Positions 1-5,148 of a stretch of 5,148 bases of DNA are shown here, piece by piece. Source of the DNA: Flavobacterium sp. (GTDB taxonomy: Bacteria; Bacteroidota; Bacteroidia; Flavobacteriales; Flavobacteriaceae). The translations under genes and the position numbers were made by a program. The stretch lies in contig SEBM01000306.1 of assembly GCA_004296145.1 (NCBI GenBank), positions 1 through 5,148 of the forward strand, given 5' to 3'. Position 1 is the first letter of the stretch. Every line of letters begins with the position of its first letter. The notes beneath the pieces were generated by a model, which saw only the letters and a program-made list of their open reading frames with translations, was not told the DNA's origin and searched no databases.

Positions 1-177
1 GTTCAGAAAATGCTGGTTATTTACAAGCTTGAGAATTTTTAAGGTATTTTTAAGTATGGGTTTAATTGATTGATTATAAAAGTTTTAAGTCTATTTTGAA
101 GCTTTTTCTGAATTTGTTGTAAAATATAATGCTGTCAGAGAAAATATGTATTCGTAAATTAGCTTTCAAATAAATAA
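1..177. other. Non-coding leader upstream of the permease operon
   Basis: This A/T-rich stretch has no convincing complete gene. All three + strand frames open at the left edge close early (stops at 30-32, 40-42 and about 71-73), so the last few codons of a gene ending just inside the window are possible. Candidate tails are SENAGYLQA or VQKMLVIYKLENF, and nothing favours one of them. The rest is probably the spacer and 5' untranslated region of the permease operon. Confidence 0.4.
70..98 (+). promoter_or_regulatory. Possible promoter for the permease operon
   Basis: A TTG (70-72) is followed after 19 bases by TATTTTG (92-98), which is one base short of the Bacteroidota -7 consensus TAnnTTTG. 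Spacing fits the group's sigma-A promoters (17-23 bases). It would give a leader of about 75 bases before the ATG at 178. The match is imperfect and such motifs occur by chance in A/T-rich DNA, so this is a weak call. Confidence 0.25.
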
Positions 178-1020
178 ATGCAAATGACAGTACTTACCTT
201 TACCCTGATCATGATTTTGGGTGCATTTTTAGCCGGTTTTATAGGTTCATTATCAGGATTAGGCGGCGGAATCATCATCATTCCACTTTTGACAATCGTT
301 CTCGGGGTCGATATTCATTACGCCATCGGAGCCGCTTTGGTTTCTGTAATTGCAACATCTTCCGGTTCAGCTGCCGCTTATGTAAAAGAAGGAATTACCA
401 ATATGCGTCTCGGCATTTTTCTCGAAATCGCAACCACTTTAGGGGCCGTTGGCGGCGCATTACTTTCTGTAATTGCACCAACATCTTTTATAGCCGTTTT
501 ATTCGGATTGACATTAATTTTCTCGGCCATTAATTCATTACGAAAAAAAGAAGAACATATTGTTTTAGAATCCAGTCCGTTGGCTAAAAAACTTAAACTA
601 CAAGGAACATATCCATCACACGATGGAGAAGTGATAAGTTACGGAACTAAAAATGTATTGGGCGGATTTACCATGATGGGCGTTGCCGGAATGATGTCCG
701 GATTATTAGGAATTGGTTCTGGCGCTTTTAAAGTAATTGCAATGGATAATATCATGCGAATTCCGTTTAAGGTTTCTACCACAACCAGTAATTTTATGAT
801 GGGAGTAACGGCAATGGCGAGTTCTGTAATCTACATTCAAAAAGGCTATATCGAACCCGGAATTTGTATGCCTGTTGTCATTGGCGTTTTGTTTGGCGCT
901 ATGGCCGGAGCTAAAATTTTGGTGCGAACAAACCCGAAAAAACTAAGAATCTTTTTTGCCTGTCTGATTTTTGTACTGGCGTTAAACATGATATACAGCG
1001 GAATTAATGGAAAAATCTAA
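178..1020 (+). CDS. TauE/SafE-family membrane permease (sulfite/sulfonate exporter type)
   Basis: A 280-residue integral membrane protein with about eight or nine hydrophobic segments (roughly residues 5-25, 28-45, 48-68, 78-100, 102-120, 160-187, 203-220, 227-247 and 255-275). It shows the internal duplication typical of the TauE/SafE family: a glycine-rich hairpin GSLSGLGGGIIIIP at 23-36 in the first half and a matching GMMSGLLGIGSGAFK at 171-185 in the second, separated by a charged cytoplasmic loop near 122-158. Family members move sulfite, sulfoacetate, taurine-derived anions or other small organic anions across the cytoplasmic membrane; the substrate here is not predictable. Length is normal for the family. 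The ATG at 178 is followed by a second in-frame ATG at 184, so the start is uncertain by two codons; neither has a Shine-Dalgarno sequence, which is normal for this phylum. The last 14 bases overlap the DUF1634 gene. Confidence 0.9.
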   Translation: MQMTVLTFTLIMILGAFLAGFIGSLSGLGGGIIIIPLLTIVLGVDIHYAIGAALVSVIATSSGSAAAYVKEGITNMRLGIFLEIATTLGAVGGALLSVIAPTSFIAVLFGLTLIFSAINSLRKKEEHIVLESSPLAKKLKLQGTYPSHDGEVISYGTKNVLGGFTMMGVAGMMSGLLGIGSGAFKVIAMDNIMRIPFKVSTTTSNFMMGVTAMASSVIYIQKGYIEPGICMPVVIGVLFGAMAGAKILVRTNPKKLRIFFACLIFVLALNMIYSGINGKI

Positions 1021-1414
1021 TCAAATGACACAGGAAAAATTCGGAGAAAAAGATTTTCAGAAAATCGTTGGAAACTTATTACGTTACGGCGTTTGGATTT
1101 CGTTATCAGTAGCTTTTATAGGCGGAATCGTTTATTTATTGCACCACGGAAATGACATTGAAAACTACTTTGTTTTCAAAGAAAATGACCGAAACATCTT
1201 TGAAGTAATTGCCGCTGTTTATAACGGCGTAATTGAGGGCAGGGGAGAATCAATAATCTTTTTCGGAATCGTTTTGCTTTTCCTGACACCTGTTTTCAGG
1301 GTTTTGCTTTCGCTGTTTTCTTTCCTTTTAGAGAAAGATTATCTATACGTAGTAATCACAACAATCGTAATCGCAATTATTATAATGAGTATCTCGTTTG
1401 GGTTTTCTCATTAA
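1007..1414 (+). CDS. DUF1634 family small membrane protein
   Basis: A 135-residue protein with three predicted membrane segments (about 27-46, 82-107 and 111-131). Family signatures are visible: a basic amphipathic start with NLLRYGVWISL (23-33), then GRGESIIFFGIVLLFLTPVF (78-97) running into RVLLS, and a final LEKDYLYVVIT (108-118). These match the DUF1634 family, whose function is not established. Its start overlaps the permease reading frame by 14 bases in another frame, which implies translational coupling and a shared role; TauE/SafE-DUF1634 gene pairs are a recurrent arrangement, so an accessory subunit of the permease is a reasonable inference. An alternative start is the ATG at 1025 (residue 7), five bases after the permease stop; the conserved part begins later, so homology does not decide between them. 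Confidence 0.85.
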   Translation: MEKSNQMTQEKFGEKDFQKIVGNLLRYGVWISLSVAFIGGIVYLLHHGNDIENYFVFKENDRNIFEVIAAVYNGVIEGRGESIIFFGIVLLFLTPVFRVLLSLFSFLLEKDYLYVVITTIVIAIIIMSISFGFSH

Positions 1415-1436
1415 ATTATAGTTTATCGTAAAAGTC

Positions 1437-1606
1437 ATTAAGATCGCAAAGATTATTTCACGCAGATTTAAAAAGATTAAAGCAGATCTGGCAGATAATT
1501 AATAAAATCATCTTTAATCTGCTGTAATCTGTAAAATCTGCGTGAAAAATATATATAAGTTATCTTAATCAAAAGACTTGCGTCTTCGCGACTTTGCGAG
1601 ATTAAA
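1437..1606. repeat. Nested palindromic intergenic repeat (flavobacterial 'cgcagattt' type)
   Basis: The core is an inverted repeat: left arm 1456-1487 begins tttcacgcagattt and right arm 1517-1547 ends aaatctgcgtgaaa. The arms are near-complementary over about 31 bases with a few mismatches and one length difference, around a 29-base centre. A looser outer pair flanks it: ttaagatcgcaaag near 1438-1451 and actttgcgagattaa at 1591-1605. A small hairpin aagac-ttgc-gtctt lies at 1573-1586. From memory, this wording is common in flavobacterial spacers. In RNA it would fold into a long stem, so it could act as a bidirectional terminator or a stabiliser of the 3' ends of both convergent transcripts. 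Confidence 0.75.
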
Positions 1607-1625
1607 TTTTCAAGTTCGTACAAGT

Positions 1626-1657
1626 CTTTGCTCCTTTGAATCTTTGTCCCTTTGAAC
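1626..1657. repeat. Two tandem 16-base units, ctttgnnccctttgaa type
   Basis: The units 1626-1641 (ctttgctcctttgaat) and 1642-1657 (ctttgtccctttgaac) agree at 13 of 16 positions. They end 12 bases before the thiolase stop codon. Short 'ctttgnnctttga' tandems of this kind are frequent in flavobacterial spacers. No function is apparent. Confidence 0.6.
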
Positions 1658-1669
1658 CTTCAAAAAAAC

Positions 1670-2950
1670 CTATTTCTCAACAATCATCGTAATTCCTTGT
1701 CCGCCAGCGGCACAAATCGAGATAAAACCTCTTCCTGAGCCTTTTTCATTCAGTAATTTTGCCATAACACCAATAATTCTTCCTCCCGTAGCCGCAAACG
1801 GATGCGCTGCTGCCAGACTGCTTCCTTTTACGTTTAGTTTGCTTCTGTCAATGGCGCCAAGTGGTTTTTTAAGACCGATTTCGGCACTTAATTCCGGGCT
1901 TTCCCAAATCTTTAAAGTTGCCAAAACCTGAGCAGCAAAAGCTTCGTGAATTTCATAATAATCAAAATCCTGCAATGTCAGATTTGCTTTTTCAAGCATT
2001 CTTGATGCAGCAAATAAAGGCGCTAATAATAAGTTTTGTTGGTTTTTTACGTATTCAATAGCGGCAACTTCCGCGTGTGTAATGTACGCCAAAATGGGTA
2101 AATTATGTTCTTTTGCCCATTCTTCGCTTGCCAGAAGAATACTCGAAGCACCATCCGTAAGCGGAGTAGAGTTTCCTGCTGTAAGTGTTCCGTTTGCTTT
2201 GTCGAAAGCCGGAGACAGTTTTGCCAGTTTTTCAATCGTACTGTCTTTTCTTAAATTATTATCTCTGTCCAATCCGTTAAAAGGAGAAATCATATCGCTG
2301 AAAAAACCTTCATCGTACGCTTTTGCCATATTCAAATGACTTTTTAAAGCCAGTTGATCCTGTTCTTCTCTTGGAATTTTATAATATTTGGCTGTAATTT
2401 CAGTATGTCCACCCATCGAAAGTCCGGTTTGTGCTTCTTCGTTTCTTGGAACTGAAGGAGTTAAATCTTTTGGACGAATTTTCAAAAACGTTTTTATTTT
2501 CGCGCCTAGCGATTTAGCTTGTCTCGCCTCAAGCAATATTTTTCTCAGGTTTTCACTTACCGCAATTGGCATATCACTGATAGAATCAACACCACATGCA
2601 ATTCCGGATTCGATTTGTCCCAAAGCAATTTTATTGGCAATATAAATAGCACTTTCAATTCCGGTGTCGCAGGCTTGTTGCAGGTCGCAGGCAGGCGTTG
2701 CGGGATCGAGTTTGGTTCTCATCACAGATTCACGAATCAGGTTATTGTCGGTTACATGTTTGATTACGGCGCCGCCAACAACTTCACCAAGTAACTGACC
2801 CTGAAGGTTATATTTTTCAACAAGTCCATCAAGCGTAGCCGTCATCATTTGTAAATTACTTACGTCTGAATAAAACGTATTGGCTCTCGCAAACGGAATT
2901 CTGTTATACCCAACAATGGCTACTTTTCTAATATTTTCCTGATTTCCCAT
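1670..2950 (-). CDS. FadI-like thiolase (acetyl-CoA acyltransferase)
   Basis: A 426-residue cytoplasmic enzyme of the thiolase superfamily, which cleaves 3-ketoacyl-CoA with CoA in beta-oxidation or runs the reverse condensation of acyl-CoA units. Residues in order: N-terminal VAIVGYNRIPFAR (10-22); nucleophile loop DLQQACDTGIESA (89-101) with the probable catalytic Cys94; SMGGHTEITAKYY (178-190), the family's adenine/pantetheine-side region; NSTPLTDGASSILLAS (260-275); YEIHEAFAAQVL (332-343) with His335; AAAHPFAATGGR (380-391) with His383; and ICAAGGQG (412-419) with Cys413, the acid/base cysteine. All four catalytic positions are present, so the gene looks intact. The wording SMG..., HPFAATG and CAAGG is closest to the FadI type (about 436 residues in E. 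coli) rather than short AtoB thiolases. The usual GHP is AHP here. No hydratase/dehydrogenase partner gene lies in the window, so a degradative or biosynthetic role cannot be settled. Start at 2950 gives the normal N-terminus. Confidence 0.93.
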   Translation of the reverse strand: MGNQENIRKVAIVGYNRIPFARANTFYSDVSNLQMMTATLDGLVEKYNLQGQLLGEVVGGAVIKHVTDNNLIRESVMRTKLDPATPACDLQQACDTGIESAIYIANKIALGQIESGIACGVDSISDMPIAVSENLRKILLEARQAKSLGAKIKTFLKIRPKDLTPSVPRNEEAQTGLSMGGHTEITAKYYKIPREEQDQLALKSHLNMAKAYDEGFFSDMISPFNGLDRDNNLRKDSTIEKLAKLSPAFDKANGTLTAGNSTPLTDGASSILLASEEWAKEHNLPILAYITHAEVAAIEYVKNQQNLLLAPLFAASRMLEKANLTLQDFDYYEIHEAFAAQVLATLKIWESPELSAEIGLKKPLGAIDRSKLNVKGSSLAAAHPFAATGGRIIGVMAKLLNEKGSGRGFISICAAGGQGITMIVEK

Positions 2951-3069
2951 ATTGATTTTCTTAAGATTTTGTTTTTGATTTGATTTAAATTTTGGAATGT
3001 TAAATTTAGTATTTAAATCTTTAATTTAGAATAAATCTGCGAAATGAAATCTTTATACTAAAATCAATT

Positions 3070-3381
3070 TTAGTGATGCAGAAGATGAAGTTTATGCAAT
3101 TCGTCTAAAACTTCCATTTCATCATTAGGGAGTAACTGTAAAGCAACTTCAAGCAAAAGCATTACATCTATTTCTGTTTGAGATGCACTATCTTTTAGTA
3201 CATTAATACTCATTTTAAGAATTGAAGAAACAATTTGATTCAATTCATTATAACAAGGTACCTTTAGCGTACTGTAAAACGAATTATCATTTTGATTTTC
3301 AGGTTGTAACTTGGTAAAATAATTGACGTTGGACATCATTTCTAATAAATTGGTAATTGACTCATTTTGTTTTGTTTCCAT
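3070..3381 (-). CDS. Hypothetical 103-residue helical protein
   Basis: I do not recognise this protein. From the preferred ATG at 3381 it begins METKQNESITNLLEMM and runs 103 residues. It is hydrophilic and mostly helical, with no membrane segment or signal peptide. The second half (from about PCYNELNQIVSSILKMS) reads as two or three amphipathic helices, ends in an acidic stretch PNDEMEVLDELHKL, and closes with a His-rich tail LHKLHLLHH; a single cysteine is near residue 43. The frame stays open upstream to an ATG at 3435, but those 18 extra residues (MRRITKVRILHQIIKLHA) are basic, differ in character from the rest and cover the likely promoter region, so the shorter form is preferred. It lies 119 bases upstream of the thiolase on the same strand and is divergent from the XRE regulator, so regulation by or partnership with that regulator is possible but unproven. 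Confidence 0.65.
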   Translation of the reverse strand: METKQNESITNLLEMMSNVNYFTKLQPENQNDNSFYSTLKVPCYNELNQIVSSILKMSINVLKDSASQTEIDVMLLLEVALQLLPNDEMEVLDELHKLHLLHH

Positions 3382-3507
3382 GGCGTGTAATTTAATTATT
3401 TGATGTAAAATTCTTACTTTTGTAATTCTCCGCAAGAAAACAAGAGATTACGTAATATCAAATTATTTTTATGGATATCATACAGCAGAAATTATGTTTT
3501 TTACGGA

Positions 3508-3541
3508 TTGTCCTTTTTATTATTCCTAATTATTATCTTTG
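3508..3541 (+). promoter_or_regulatory. Bacteroidota-type promoter of the XRE regulator
   Basis: TATCTTTG at 3534-3541 is an exact match to the -7 consensus TAnnTTTG. A TTG at 3508-3510 stands 23 bases upstream, at the long end of the accepted 17-23 spacing. The -7 element ends only four bases before the ATG at 3546, so transcription should begin at or within a few bases of the start codon, giving a leaderless or nearly leaderless mRNA. The region also forms the upstream spacer of the divergent gene at 3070-3381. Confidence 0.6.
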
Positions 3542-3545
3542 AATT

Positions 3546-3950
3546 ATGAGCACACTAACAAAACCAAATCATATAGGGCGAAAAATAAGCCGTATTCGTG
3601 AACTGAAAGACATGAAGCAGGAAGCACTCGCTCAGGCTTTAGGAACCAATCAACAGGCAATTTCTGCTATGGAAAACAGCGAAACCATCGACGAAGAAAA
3701 ACTAAAGGAAGTGGCAAAAGCGCTTGGCGTTACTGTTGAAGCAATAAAGAATTTTACGGAAGAAAATGTGATAAATTACTTTAATAATTTTACTGATCAA
3801 AGTGCAGGAACTTTTAATAATCATTGTACTTTCAATCCTCTTGATAAATTGGTAGAAGCTTACGAAGAAAATAAAAAGCTTTATGAGCGTTTGGTTCAGG
3901 CTGAGAAGGATAAGAATGAGTATTTGGAGAAGTTGTTGGGAGGGAAGTGA
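3546..3950 (+). CDS. XRE-family helix-turn-helix transcriptional regulator
   Basis: A 134-residue DNA-binding protein. Residues 10-66 form a Cro/C1-type helix-turn-helix domain: IGRKISRIRELKDMKQEALA (10-29), the recognition region GTNQQAISAMENSE (33-46), then LKEVAKALGVTVEAIKNF (53-70). A polar linker rich in N, F and T (71-97) leads to a strongly heptad-like helix, LDKLVEAYEENKKLYERLVQ and beyond (99-131), which should form a coiled coil and dimerise the protein. This layout is familiar from small regulators widespread in Flavobacterium and relatives. No ligand-binding or enzymatic domain is present. The start at 3546 is supported by the exact -7 element directly upstream and by the conserved NHIGRKISRIREL beginning at residue 8. 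It is transcribed away from the 103-residue gene and the thiolase, and ends 19 bases before a strong terminator. Targets are unknown; autoregulation and control of the divergent gene are the usual expectations. Confidence 0.9.
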   Translation: MSTLTKPNHIGRKISRIRELKDMKQEALAQALGTNQQAISAMENSETIDEEKLKEVAKALGVTVEAIKNFTEENVINYFNNFTDQSAGTFNNHCTFNPLDKLVEAYEENKKLYERLVQAEKDKNEYLEKLLGGK

Positions 3951-3969
3951 TTTTTTGATTAATCTTATA

Positions 3970-4001
3970 AAAAAAGCTCTAGAGGAATCTAGAGCTTTTT
4001 T
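3970..4001. terminator. Bidirectional rho-independent terminator
   Basis: A perfect 14-bp stem: left arm 3970-3983 (aaaaaagctctaga), loop ggaa (3984-3987), right arm 3988-4001 (tctagagcttttttt read to its T tract). The outer five pairs are A/T, so either strand has a G/C-containing stem followed by a run of U. It sits between the convergent ends of the XRE regulator (3950) and the immunity-like gene (4039) and should end transcription of both. Confidence 0.9.
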
Positions 4002-4038
4002 GTTCAAACTAAATATTTTTTTATTCTTTTAAATATCA

Positions 4039-4665
4039 TTAAATTGTTTTTGCAACTCCTTTTAACTCATCTGGAACTTCGTTAAATGGAGTTTTGTATA
4101 TCATATTATTGTATGTCCACAATTCTTGCCAATCTTTTAATTTATAAAAATCATTAATATTTTTTCCGGAACGATTTAATACTTCCATAGATAATCGTCT
4201 TTCAATTTCTTCATGAGAATGGGCAGTATTTCCTTCCAAATGTTTTACATGATCATAAGTACTACTTATATATTTTCTAGGTGCACCACCTTCAAAATAT
4301 TTCCAACTAGTAGCTTCATCTTCATAATAAACCGCTTTAAATACCATAGCTGAAAAACTTCTGAATGCTGGGATCTTTTTCTCATAAGGGCGTAAATCAA
4401 TTTCACCTTTAATTTTATAAATTTTTTTACGTATCGCCCATAATATATCTATTACGAAAAGAGGGCCGGTAAATGGTTCAGCTTTCAATAATTCTTCTTC
4501 TTCGTAATCTATTTCCTTTTGAATGATATAATCATAGGGATATATAATTAAATGCAGTGTATTTGATAAGTCATATTCAGCAAAATCGCACATATTTACA
4601 ACTTTAGCAAAGATATAACCAAGATTGTGATTTAGTTTAATTTGAATTATGGTACCGCTTTTCAT
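4039..4665 (-). CDS. Probable Imm26-like immunity protein
   Basis: A soluble 208-residue protein with no signal peptide or membrane segment. It begins MKSGTIIQIKLNHNLGYIFAKVV, a beta-rich opening with a 'G-x-I-x-x-I...G-Y-x-x-A-x-V' pattern. An acidic segment follows (EIDYEEEELLKAEPFTGP, 51-68), then a hydrophobic strand LFVIDILWAIRKKIYKIKG (69-87), IPAFRS (98-103) and SWKYFEGG (120-127), with a charged C-terminal half. This order resembles the Imm26 family of proteins that neutralise contact-dependent or polymorphic toxins, but the match is by eye. The frame extends upstream to a GTG at 4677 (four more residues); the ATG at 4665, with GGAAA a few bases before it, is the better start. The gene is more A/T-rich than the thiolase and permease, consistent with accessory DNA. 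No toxin gene is adjacent on the visible side; a palindromic element lies directly upstream. It could instead be an unrelated uncharacterised protein. Confidence 0.5.
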   Translation of the reverse strand: MKSGTIIQIKLNHNLGYIFAKVVNMCDFAEYDLSNTLHLIIYPYDYIIQKEIDYEEEELLKAEPFTGPLFVIDILWAIRKKIYKIKGEIDLRPYEKKIPAFRSFSAMVFKAVYYEDEATSWKYFEGGAPRKYISSTYDHVKHLEGNTAHSHEEIERRLSMEVLNRSGKNINDFYKLKDWQELWTYNNMIYKTPFNEVPDELKGVAKTI

Positions 4666-4703
4666 TGTTTTTTCCACAATAAATATTTGGATTTAAATGT
4701 TGT

Positions 4704-4993
4704 CCTGCTAGGCAAAGTCTTCTTTCCAAGCGCTATGCAAATGTCTCTGACTTTGCACTTTTAAATTTTCTTAAAAAATGTAAACCTGTAAAAGTCTCTG
4801 ACTTTAAAACTAAACTTTTACAAGTTTATTTTAAGTCGATAAATATACCAAAACGATTAAACTTTAAAGAATATAAATTAGAGTGTAAAAGTCGGAGACT
4901 TTTTTGAAAAATATGTTTTACAGAAGTAGAAAAAAAGCGCAAAGTCGGAGACATTTGCGCAGCGTTTGATGAGACACTCTTTACTGAGCCAGG
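4704..4993. repeat. Composite palindromic element of four related hairpins (REP/MITE-like)
   Basis: The outer arms 4728-4762 and 4933-4967 are complementary at 30 of 35 positions, and three of the five mismatches are G-T pairs. Weaker similarity extends outward to cctg at 4704-4707 and cagg at 4990-4993. An inner pair, 4790-4805 and 4888-4903, is complementary at 15 of 16. Each arm is also a hairpin with a three-base loop: 4737-4756 (gcaaa-t-gtc-tct-gac-tttgc), 4791-4805 (aaagtc-tct-gacttt), 4887-4903 (aaaagtc-gga-gactttt) and 4937-4960 (gcgcaaa-gtc-gga-gac-a-tttgcgc). There is no coding frame inside. The layout resembles REP-type elements mobilised by Y1 (RAYT) transposases, or a small MITE; no transposase lies in the window, and no flanking target duplication is evident. 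Confidence 0.8.
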
Positions 4994-5006
4994 GCTTTTT
5001 GTTTAG

Positions 5007-5147
5007 TTAAATAGAATTTTTAATCGTAACTTTTTTAAATAAAAAATCACAACTTTCTTTTAAATAATTTATGTTATGAGGCTCACCTATGATATTAATA
5101 TTCTTAAGTATAGTTTTATTTCTTTCTAAAAAATATATTTTTCGAAC
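5007..5147 (-). CDS. C-terminal fragment of a hypothetical protein (cut by window edge)
   Basis: An open frame enters from the right edge on the - strand and runs 46 codons to a TAA at 5007-5009. The visible residues start VRKIYFLERNKTILKNINII, continue GEPHNINYLKESCDFLFKK and end VTIKNSI. An open frame of this length with mixed hydrophobic and charged residues is unusual for DNA this A/T-rich, and the other two frames on that strand close early, so it is probably the end of a real gene. The family is not recognisable. It lies on the same strand as the immunity-like gene and is separated from it by the palindromic element, so the two could belong to one accessory locus. Confidence 0.55.
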   Translation of the reverse strand, partial: VRKIYFLERNKTILKNINIIGEPHNINYLKESCDFLFKKVTIKNSI

Positions 5148-5148
5148 G

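Larger units (their letters stand above)
1415..1669. other. Repeat-filled spacer between convergent genes
   Basis: This 255-base stretch between the ends of the DUF1634 gene and the thiolase gene carries no gene. Almost all of it is repetitive: a nested inverted repeat (about 1437-1606) and a short tandem repeat (1626-1657), listed separately. No classical hairpin plus T-tract terminator is seen for either gene, so the palindromic repeats may take on that role. Confidence 0.7.

Noticed and set aside
2047..2794. Open frames on the + strand (2082-2339, 2388-2645, 2519-2794) and a second - strand frame (2047-2235) within the thiolase gene
   Set aside because: All lie inside the well-supported thiolase gene, have no recognisable motifs, and two overlap each other.
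3057..3074. Palindrome actaaaa-tcaa-ttttagt overlapping the stop codon of the 103-residue gene as a terminator
   Set aside because: The stem is short and almost wholly A/T, and no T tract follows it on the - strand, so it is not a convincing terminator.
3702..4007. A 101-codon open frame on the - strand over the XRE regulator and the terminator
   Set aside because: It is antisense to a clear helix-turn-helix gene, runs across the terminator hairpin, and has a low-complexity composition rich in Leu, Ile, Lys and Phe typical of a shadow frame.
4704..4993. Palindromic element as a CRISPR array
   Set aside because: The units are in inverted, not direct, orientation, with unequal spacing and no constant-length spacers.
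4986..5001. gagccagggctttttg as a + strand terminator
   Set aside because: The possible stem is three or four pairs with a two- to four-base loop, and no + strand gene ends nearby; it is better explained as the edge of the palindromic element.

Overview
The window looks like chromosomal DNA of a low-GC Bacteroidota, most likely Flavobacterium or a close relative. The evidence is the A/T-rich spacers without strong Shine-Dalgarno sequences, a promoter of the Bacteroidota type (TTG, spacer, TAnnTTTG) before the regulator gene, palindromic spacer repeats of the 'cacgcagattt...aaatctgcgtg' kind familiar from flavobacterial genomes, and proteins that read as typical of that group. No rRNA, tRNA, CRISPR array or transposase gene is visible.

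Left part (1-1414, + strand): a non-coding leader, then a two-gene operon. It encodes a TauE/SafE-family membrane permease (178-1020) and a small DUF1634 membrane protein (1007-1414) whose reading frame overlaps the permease by 14 bases. The two probably work together at the inner membrane in export or import of an anion such as a sulfur compound; the substrate cannot be read from sequence. A repeat-filled spacer (1415-1669) separates this operon from the convergent thiolase gene.

Middle part (1670-3950): a FadI-like thiolase (acetyl-CoA acyltransferase) on the - strand, preceded on the same strand by an unrecognised 103-residue helical protein (3070-3381). Divergent from these is a small XRE-family regulator (3546-3950) with an N-terminal helix-turn-helix and a C-terminal coiled coil. 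Its promoter lies so close to the ATG that the transcript may be leaderless. The regulator ends at a strong symmetrical hairpin with A and T tracts (3970-4001), which can terminate transcription from both sides.

Right part (4002-5148, - strand): more A/T-rich and accessory in character. It holds a probable Imm26-like immunity protein (start taken at 4665), then a roughly 290-bp nested palindromic element (about 4704-4993) built from four related hairpins with a GTC-TCY-GAC core, then the C-terminal 46 codons of another - strand gene that enters from beyond the right edge. This could be the fringe of a polymorphic-toxin/immunity locus, but no toxin is visible here. The most interesting items are the palindromic element (REP/MITE-like), the likely leaderless regulator mRNA, and the unrecognised 103-residue protein divergent from that regulator. 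I see no firm sign of a wholly new multi-gene system.
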